From JASSUD01 sp031963365 (lineage in GTDB: Bacteria; Pseudomonadota; Gammaproteobacteria; Burkholderiales; Burkholderiaceae), in contig JASSUF010000081.1 of the NCBI GenBank assembly GCA_031963365.1, positions 1 through 11,214 of the forward strand: a stretch of DNA of 11,214 nt, written 5' to 3'. The notes under the pieces are model-generated. The model worked only from the letters and a program-made list of their open reading frames with translations, ran no database searches and had not been told where the DNA came from. A program made the translations under genes and the position numbers. Shown here piece by piece: positions 6,326-11,214 of this stretch. Every line of letters begins with the position of its first letter. Within the stretch, counting starts at the first letter, position 1.

Positions 6326-8617
6326 TTACTCCACTTCAGCAATTTCTGTTTTTACTTGGGGGTGAGGGTCTCCCTCTGTAAACTGCAATTGAATTTTTTC
6401 TTCTGCATCTATATCGACTTTGGCTTTTCCACCATGTGAGAGTTTTCCAAAGAGCAGTTCTTCAGCCAGCGCCTTGCAAATAAAATCTTGAATTAACCGC
6501 TCCATCGGGCGGGCGCCCATGAGTGGATCAAATCCTTTTTTCGCTAAATATTGGCGAACTGCATCGGTAAAGGTCACTTCCACTTTTTGCTCTTGCAGCT
6601 GCGCATCTAGCTTCATCAAGAACTTATCAACCACACGTAGCGTAATGTCTTTGCTAAGCGGATTAAAGCGCACGATGGCATCTAGGCGATTGCGAAATTC
6701 TGGCGTGAAAGTGCGTTGGATATCTGCAGTGGGGTCTCCTGTTTCAGCGTGTGCTGTAAAGCCGATTTTCGATTTTTGTAAAGCTTCTGCACCTGCATTG
6801 GTCGTCATAACCAAAATCACATGGCGAAAATCAGCTTGTCGTGCATTATTATCAGTGAGTGTGGCATGGTCCATCACTTGCAGCAGTATGTTATAGATGT
6901 CAGGATGGGCTTTTTCAATCTCATCGAGTAGCAGCACGCAGTGTGGTTTCTTGCGAATTTCCTCCGTTAACATCCCCCCCCGCTCAAATCCAACATAACC
7001 GGGCGGCGCTCCGATAAGCCGGCTAATTGCATGGGCTTCTTTATACTCTGACATATCAAAACGTACGAGCTCAATACCCAGAGTAAAAGCCAGCTGGCGC
7101 GCCAACTCGGTTTTGCCTACCCCTGTTGGGCCCGCGAACAAAAAGCTACCGATAGGTTTATCTACCCGACCAATGCCTGCTCGACTCATTTTGATAGCTG
7201 AAGCGAGCATATCGATAGCGAGGTCTTGTCCAAAAATTACATTCTTTAAATCACGCTCCAGGGTTTTGAGTTTACTGCGGTCATCTTGCGACACACTGTG
7301 TGCAGGCATACGCACGATTTTTGCAATGGTTTTTTGAATATCAATCTTGCCTATGGTTTTTTTCTGCTTAGATTTCGGCAGAATTTGTTGTGCCGCACCC
7401 GCCTCATCAATCACATCAATCGCTTTATCGGGCAAATGACGGTCTGTCATAAAGCGAGCAGAGAGCTCCACAGCGGCTTGTAGGGCATCTAGAGAGTATT
7501 TCACCCCGTGGTGTAGTTCAAACCGAGATTTCAAGCCTCGCAAAATCGCTACAGTCTGGGCAATGGTGGGCTCACTCACATCAATCTTTTGAAAGCGTCG
7601 TGCAAATGCGCCATCTTTTTCGATCGTGTTGCGGTATTCCGAAAAAGTAGTGGCGCCTATGCAGCGAAGCTGACCAGAAGACAAGGCAGGTTTTAATAAA
7701 TTTGAAGCATCTAGTGCCCCCCCTGATGCGGCACCCGCCCCCATAAGGGTATGAATCTCGTCAATAAATAAAATAGCTTGGGGACGCTCTTTGAGCTCTT
7801 TTAATATAGTTTTCAGTCTTTGCTCAAAGTCTCCCCGATATTTAGTGCCTGCAAGTAGGGCACCCAAATCCAGGGAATAGACGGTAGCGTCACGCAATAC
7901 CTCAGGCACTTCTTTGCGCGTTATACGCCAAGCTAAACCTTCTGCGATGGCTGTTTTACCCACTCCTGCTTCACCAACCAAGAGTGGATTATTTTTTCTG
8001 CGGCGGCACAGTACTTGTACCACGCGCTCTACCTCATTTTCGCGCCCAATCAGTGGGTCTACTTGCCCATCTTGAGCGAGTTGATTGAGATTTTGAGTAA
8101 AAGCGGACCAAGTGCTTTCTTTGGTAGAGACTTCTGCTTCAGCAGGCGTATCGCCCAATTTAGATTGCGCACCTTCTTCCATTTTTGGCGTGCCATGCAA
8201 AATAAAATTCAGCACATTCAGGCGGGTAATACCTTGTTGTTGCAAGTAGTACACCGCATGAGAATCTTTTTCACCAAAAATGGCTGTGAGTACATTTACT
8301 CCAGTGACTTCTTTTTTACTTTGAGAAGAAGACTGAACATGCATGATCGCGCGTTGAATAACCCGTTGAAACCCAAGCGTAGGCTGTGTATCCACTTCAT
8401 CAGACCCAGGCACAATGGGCGTGTTGTTTTGGATAAACTGGCGCAGCGTAGTTCGAAGGTTTTCAATATTTGCTGAGCAAGCAAGCAAAGCTTCAGAAGC
8501 ACTAGGGTTATCTAGCAAGGCCATCAGTAGATGCTCGACTGTGATGAATTCATGGCGAGCCTGACGTGCTTCCATAAATGCCATATGTAGGCTGACTTCG
8601 AGTTCTTGGGCAATCAT
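6326..8617 (-). CDS. clpA: ATP-dependent Clp protease ATP-binding subunit ClpA
   Basis: AAA+ unfoldase that threads substrates into ClpP in the cytoplasm. With the start at 8617 the product is 763 aa, close to the usual length of about 750-760. The N-domain (1-140) begins MIAQELEVSL. D1 has Walker A GEAGVGKT (215-222), Walker B ILFIDE (282-287), the KYRGDFE pore region and arginine fingers in FARRF. D2 has Walker A GPTGVGKT (496-503), Walker B VLLLDE (561-566), the GYVG pore loop, FRNR, and the sensor-2 motif GARPMERL. An IGF tripeptide (618-620) is the expected ClpP-docking loop. In D2 the usual MSEYMERH reads MSEYKEAH, a departure from common family sequence. The start is fixed by GGAGG just upstream and the ATGA overlap with clpS; an upstream in-frame ATG (8635) lies inside clpS. 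A strong terminator follows. Confidence 0.97.
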   Translation of the reverse strand: MIAQELEVSLHMAFMEARQARHEFITVEHLLMALLDNPSASEALLACSANIENLRTTLRQFIQNNTPIVPGSDEVDTQPTLGFQRVIQRAIMHVQSSSQSKKEVTGVNVLTAIFGEKDSHAVYYLQQQGITRLNVLNFILHGTPKMEEGAQSKLGDTPAEAEVSTKESTWSAFTQNLNQLAQDGQVDPLIGRENEVERVVQVLCRRRKNNPLLVGEAGVGKTAIAEGLAWRITRKEVPEVLRDATVYSLDLGALLAGTKYRGDFEQRLKTILKELKERPQAILFIDEIHTLMGAGAASGGALDASNLLKPALSSGQLRCIGATTFSEYRNTIEKDGAFARRFQKIDVSEPTIAQTVAILRGLKSRFELHHGVKYSLDALQAAVELSARFMTDRHLPDKAIDVIDEAGAAQQILPKSKQKKTIGKIDIQKTIAKIVRMPAHSVSQDDRSKLKTLERDLKNVIFGQDLAIDMLASAIKMSRAGIGRVDKPIGSFLFAGPTGVGKTELARQLAFTLGIELVRFDMSEYKEAHAISRLIGAPPGYVGFERGGMLTEEIRKKPHCVLLLDEIEKAHPDIYNILLQVMDHATLTDNNARQADFRHVILVMTTNAGAEALQKSKIGFTAHAETGDPTADIQRTFTPEFRNRLDAIVRFNPLSKDITLRVVDKFLMKLDAQLQEQKVEVTFTDAVRQYLAKKGFDPLMGARPMERLIQDFICKALAEELLFGKLSHGGKAKVDIDAEEKIQLQFTEGDPHPQVKTEIAEVE

Positions 8618-8928
8618 ATTTCCTCCATCGTGCATTGCAAAGGATGTCCCGCTTGTCGTGCGCTAGAGGTAACTTGTTCAATCTTTGTGGCAGCAATGTC
8701 GCGTGTGTAGATACCACACTCCCCCCGGCCCTCGACATGGACTTGCAACATGATTTCTGTTGCGGTCTTGAGGTCTTTATGGAAGTAGCGTTGAATCACC
8801 ATCACGACAAAGTCCATTGGAGTGAAGTCGTCATCTAGAAGCACTACCCTATAGTGCGAAGGCGGTTTTAGCTTCTGGTCTTGCCGCTCAAGGAGGGCGG
8901 CGCTCTGTTTTTCAGTAAAAGTAGTCAT
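8614..8928 (-). CDS. clpS: ATP-dependent Clp protease adaptor ClpS
   Basis: ClpS binds the ClpA N-domain and delivers N-degron substrates to ClpAP. At 104 aa it has the usual length. The flexible N-terminal tail (1-22) precedes the core PPSHYRVVLLDDDFTPMDF, then HVEGRGECGIYTRD. By comparison with the E. coli protein, D33 and D34, the gatekeeper M38 and H64 of the N-terminal-residue pocket are present, while the residue usually Asn (E. coli N34) is Asp (D32). The stop codon overlaps the clpA start as ATGA, so the two are translationally coupled. The ribosome site is weak (GAG five bases before the ATG). A promoter-like TTGCGA, 16 bp, TAAAAT (8962-8935) would start transcription almost at the ATG and is only a weak candidate. 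Confidence 0.97.
   Translation of the reverse strand: MTTFTEKQSAALLERQDQKLKPPSHYRVVLLDDDFTPMDFVVMVIQRYFHKDLKTATEIMLQVHVEGRGECGIYTRDIAATKIEQVTSSARQAGHPLQCTMEEI
8621..8626 (-). promoter_or_regulatory. clpA ribosome binding site inside the clpS 3' end
   Basis: GGAGGA on the minus strand lies three to four bases before the clpA ATG at 8617 and encodes the penultimate codons of clpS. Together with the ATGA overlap it fixes the clpA start and implies translational coupling. Confidence 0.85.
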
Positions 8929-9054
8929 GTGCTCATTTTAAACAACTCATGCTACTTCGCAATCGGTATTCCGTTAGATTTTGCAATGTGTTCGGGTTTC
9001 GTTACTTTTTTTAGTTTTGTGTTTTTTTGAGTGCGATGATTTTTTGTTTATTTT

Positions 9055-9786
9055 TTATTCAAAAAACTTTTCTCTTCTAGAATAATATTCATAATTTTCT
9101 TTGAAAATTTTATTTATTTCTGAGTTTATTCCTATTATTTGATATAGTTTTTCTAGTTTTCTATTTTTGATATCTTCTATGATTTTTATTTGGTTTGGAA
9201 TTTCTTCTTTTAATTTAGATGCTTTTTTTTCTAAAGCATGATTGGGTATTTTTTTAATTAGATTTTTGATTGTATTGTCATGATCCTCTTTGGATATGTA
9301 TAAATTTAACAGTTTATTTATTTGAAAGAAATTCTTGCCTTTATCTTTTGATTTGTACGGGTTTTTATTATTTAATATAATTTCTTCTGTAGCGGCTATT
9401 TTTTTATATATTTCATATAATCTTTTTGTGTGATATTGTAGCATATTTTCTTGGGTTGCTAGTTCTTTGTTGAGGTCTGACAATTCTGTTTGTAAGTTTT
9501 GTAGATAAAATTTTTGATAATTGAGGTTTAATTGATGTTCAGAGGGTTTTAAATTTATATGTTCGGCATTTTTTAATGGCATGGGGTATGAAATAATCAA
9601 CGGCACTTTTGAGGAGCTTCTTTTTGGAAATTGATTAAAGAAAAAATTTCTGCCTTGTGGAGGTCGTTTATATTCAGAATCATCGATGTCGTAAATATTG
9701 CCCTTTGTGCGGATATCTTTTTTTTCAGATGCTTTGTATTGATTTCTGCTTATGAATCGAAGGCTTCCTAGCATGCTATCATCCAC
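9055..9786 (-). CDS. Hypothetical coiled-coil protein (243 aa)
   Basis: I do not recognise this gene. Residues 1-80 are polar and basic, with S/N/P-rich stretches. From about residue 85 the protein is strongly helical with heptad-like Leu/Ile spacing (LQNLQTELSDLNKELATQEN, then KASKLKEEI and IKIIEDIKNRKLEKLYQII), typical of a coiled coil. There is no signal peptide or membrane segment. It is Lys/Asn/Ile-rich and AT-rich, in contrast to clpSA next to it. The open frame begins at a GTG (9786) without a ribosome site. An in-frame ATG at 9774 has a weak AGTGGA upstream and may be the real start (239 aa). It could be an effector or a structural protein; no function is assigned. Confidence 0.65.
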   Translation of the reverse strand: MDDSMLGSLRFISRNQYKASEKKDIRTKGNIYDIDDSEYKRPPQGRNFFFNQFPKRSSSKVPLIISYPMPLKNAEHINLKPSEHQLNLNYQKFYLQNLQTELSDLNKELATQENMLQYHTKRLYEIYKKIAATEEIILNNKNPYKSKDKGKNFFQINKLLNLYISKEDHDNTIKNLIKKIPNHALEKKASKLKEEIPNQIKIIEDIKNRKLEKLYQIIGINSEINKIFKENYEYYSRREKFFE

Positions 9787-9802
9787 TTTGGTTTTTTAGA
9801 GA

Positions 9803-9820
9803 GATACTATGTCAAGTATC
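9803..9820. repeat. Perfect 6-bp inverted repeat upstream of the coiled-coil gene
   Basis: GATACT (9803-9808) and AGTATC (9815-9820) flank a 6-nt spacer, about 17 bp before the GTG at 9786. On the minus strand the spacer region contains TTGACA, though no -10 element follows at the right distance. It may be an operator or a small hairpin. Confidence 0.4.
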
Positions 9821-9874
9821 AGTTATTACTTATCGATTTTAATAGATTTTCTAAATTAGGTAGGTGCTATTGAG

Positions 9875-9898
9875 AAAAAATGACTCGTCTTGCGAAGT
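9875..9898 (-). terminator. Weak candidate terminator after the 189-aa gene
   Basis: On the minus strand ACTTCG (9898-9893) and CGAGT (9887-9883) can pair with one bulge around a 5-nt loop, followed two bases later by six T residues. The stem is short. It lies about 60 nt past the stop codon of the gene ending at 9958. Confidence 0.3.
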
Positions 9899-9957
9899 GG
9901 ATTGAAAGTTATTGGCGTGTTGTAGGGGAGGGTAGAGCTTCATTAGCCTGGCTTATA

Positions 9958-10527
9958 TCACATACCTGGTAATTGTTTTATGCAACTTTTTATTTCTTCT
10001 AGCAGGGGTTTTAAATATTTTTCTGCTTTTTTGCTGGGTTCTTCTAAATCAGAAAAAGTTTTCATTGGGTTATGTTTTATTTCTCTTGTTTCTTGAGAAA
10101 TATGGTCCAGTATTTTTCTATGTATTTCTAATATTTTTTTATTTATTTCATATGCATCTGCATCAATTTTCTGAGTTTCATTTATGAAATTTTGGTGTTC
10201 AAAGTGCTTTCCTGTTAAAGCAAATAGGGTTTTTTCTGTTTTTTCTATGTTTTTTTTATACAGTCGTGTTGGGTATTTTAAGTATTCTTCTATTTCAGCA
10301 AGCATTCCTGCAACATATTTTTCTGATAATTCATTTATTTTTATTTGATTTCTAATATTATTTTTTGTGTTTTTTTTGAAAATGGATGTGGGGTGTATGT
10401 CTGATAACAGACTATCTACGGTCATATATAGTCCGCGTATATTTTCTTTGAATGTTTTCTTATTGGGCTCATCCTCATGGACGATCATATCATCTGGATA
10501 TCCATCATTTTTCATAAATTTAAGCAT
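9958..10527 (-). CDS. Hypothetical helical protein (189 aa)
   Basis: I do not recognise this gene. The product is Lys/Glu/Ile-rich and probably all helical, with stretches such as YEINKKILEIHRKILDHI and KAEKYLKPLLEEIKSCIKQL that look amphipathic or coiled coil. No signal peptide, membrane segment or catalytic motif is visible. I chose the ATG at 10527 because AAGGA lies seven to eight bases upstream. An earlier in-frame ATG at 10563 (201 aa) has no site at a usable distance. It is second in a co-directional row of three AT-rich orphan genes, behind the 155-aa gene. It may belong to the same accessory set as the coiled-coil gene; function unknown. Confidence 0.65.
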   Translation of the reverse strand: MLKFMKNDGYPDDMIVHEDEPNKKTFKENIRGLYMTVDSLLSDIHPTSIFKKNTKNNIRNQIKINELSEKYVAGMLAEIEEYLKYPTRLYKKNIEKTEKTLFALTGKHFEHQNFINETQKIDADAYEINKKILEIHRKILDHISQETREIKHNPMKTFSDLEEPSKKAEKYLKPLLEEIKSCIKQLPGM

Positions 10528-10614
10528 ACTTATATTCCTTTTTGAAATATAAAAAATCTTCATGCTTTTTTTGAAAATTTTTATGTGCTACTCCTTGTAA
10601 GCTCTAAAAGAATT

Positions 10615-11082
10615 TTATGATGAAAATTTTTTCCATTGGAAACTGATTTTTTTGTAATCATATTTTGATTTCGATGTTGGTCGAGTCTCATTGTCTTCAA
10701 GGAAGTTTCTATTTTCATCTGCTTTTTTAATTTCATCTAATAAAGTTATAAATTCAGGTGCTGGGATTTGAATGGCGTTAGGCAAGAATATAAATTCTTC
10801 ATTTTCTTCTAATTTTAAATTTAGATTAGAAAGATTTGTAATAATTTTTGGAACAATTGCATCGTCAAAATTTATATTGTTATGAGTTATCTTTACGCGC
10901 TGTCCTTTTGTTAACTTACGCCCTGATTCTGCTGTGTTGGAGCGCAGCCCTTCTAGCGTTGCTGTTTGTGATGTGTGTGTGGAATGAGCTGTATTGGGCG
11001 TTGTAGAGGGTTGACTGTCGTTATTAATTTTGTCAGGTGATATGCTTTTATTTTCAAAATTAATATTTAATGATTTATACAT
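10615..11082 (-). CDS. Hypothetical protein with disordered N-terminus (155 aa)
   Basis: I do not recognise this gene. Residues 1-45 are S/T/N/P-rich and look disordered, similar in composition to the N-terminus of the 361-aa ADP-ribosyltransferase-like protein and to secretion leaders of type III effectors. Residues 55-120 look folded (KGQRVKITHNN, then FIFLPNAIQIPAPEFITLLD). The tail is charged and basic. The start is well supported: GGAGA lies seven bases before the ATG. The promoter must lie in the 77 bp between the ATG and the 3' end of the group II intron, or upstream of the intron. It is likely the first of three co-directional orphan genes. Effector status is inference from composition only. 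Confidence 0.7.
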   Translation of the reverse strand: MYKSLNINFENKSISPDKINNDSQPSTTPNTAHSTHTSQTATLEGLRSNTAESGRKLTKGQRVKITHNNINFDDAIVPKIITNLSNLNLKLEENEEFIFLPNAIQIPAPEFITLLDEIKKADENRNFLEDNETRPTSKSKYDYKKISFQWKKFSS

Positions 11083-11089
11083 GGTATTT

Positions 11090-11094
11090 TCTCC
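11090..11094 (-). promoter_or_regulatory. Ribosome binding site of the 155-aa gene
   Basis: GGAGA on the minus strand lies seven bases before the ATG at 11082. It is the clearest ribosome site among the three orphan genes. Confidence 0.7.
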
Positions 11095-11159
11095 AATTAA
11101 ATTAAAAATACAAAATTAATATAAAAAGAAGAATATTCTGATACATTATTTTAAATTAC

Positions 11160-11214
11160 ATCGGCATAGGGGGCAGCCTTCTGAGGCTGCACCCCTGCCA
11201 CACCACCCGGCATG
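11160..11214 (-). mobile_element. 3' end (domains V-VI) of a group II intron, cut by the window edge
   Basis: Read on the minus strand, the sequence begins with GCCGGGTGGTGTGG, the 3' half of a bacterial group II intron domain V of the type that begins ACCGCC. Next is a GC-rich hairpin (arms 11184-11195 and 11169-11179, one bulged T) fitting domain VI. The tail CCTATGCCGAT has an unpaired A (11167) eight bases from the end, where the branch point should be, and ends in AT as such introns do. The 3' splice junction is therefore probably at 11160. The rest of the intron, probably with its reverse transcriptase/maturase gene, lies to the right outside the window. Identification rests on remembered family sequence. 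Confidence 0.75.

Noticed and set aside
6174..6365. Plus-strand open frame of 63 codons over repeat copy B and the terminator
   Set aside because: It is made of the repeat, the terminator hairpin and the antisense end of clpA, with no coding signal of its own.
8633..8635. Upstream ATG as the clpA start (769 aa)
   Set aside because: It lacks a ribosome site, adds MHDGGN, which is absent from the family, and lies deeper in clpS. The ATG at 8617 has GGAGG and the ATGA overlap.

Overview
The window looks like a piece of the chromosome of a host-associated betaproteobacterium. The only conserved housekeeping genes are clpS and clpA (right of centre, minus strand). From memory, their wording (ClpA beginning MIAQELEVSLHMAF, ClpS with EGRGECGIYTRDIAATK) resembles Burkholderiales-type proteins more than enterobacterial ones. 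Around them lie visibly more AT-rich genes that carry eukaryote-type modules (F-box-like, ankyrin, leucine-rich repeat, a possible ADP-ribosyltransferase fold). That mix suggests an intracellular symbiont or parasite of a eukaryote such as an amoeba or fungus. The taxonomic call is inference from remembered family sequences; no search was run.

Layout. (1) 27-1112, minus: a 361-aa protein with a disordered S/T/N/Q-rich N-terminus and a C-terminal R / SFS / E-rich pattern like mono-ADP-ribosyltransferases, interrupted by an acidic repeat insertion. (2) 1285-2136, plus: a protein with an F-box-like segment followed by ribonuclease-inhibitor-type leucine-rich repeats. (3) 2137-2527: non-coding, with a 36-bp dispersed repeat. 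(4) 2528-4159 and 4180-6000, minus: two paralogous F-box-like/ankyrin proteins in a probable two-gene operon, both starting at GTG behind matching GGGAG ribosome binding sites. (5) 6001-6325: non-coding, with a second direct copy of the 36-bp repeat and a strong intrinsic terminator for clpA. (6) 6326-8617 clpA and 8614-8928 clpS, minus, overlapping by ATGA. (7) 9055-9786, 9958-10527 and 10615-11082, minus: three AT-rich orphan genes, the first two with helical or coiled-coil character. (8) 11160-11214: the 3' end (domains V-VI) of a minus-strand group II intron that continues beyond the window.

How it fits together. ClpS and ClpA form the N-degron adaptor and unfoldase pair that feeds ClpP. 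The flanking genes make a coherent candidate effector set. Three proteins share one F-box-like sequence (hallmark M/L-L-L-D-x-x-S) fused to a recognition repeat, either ANK or LRR, which is the architecture of substrate receptors for host SCF ubiquitin ligases. A fourth may be an ADP-ribosyltransferase. The two F-box/ANK genes are bracketed by the 36-bp direct repeats, so they may form a discrete mobile or recombining cassette inserted beside clpA.
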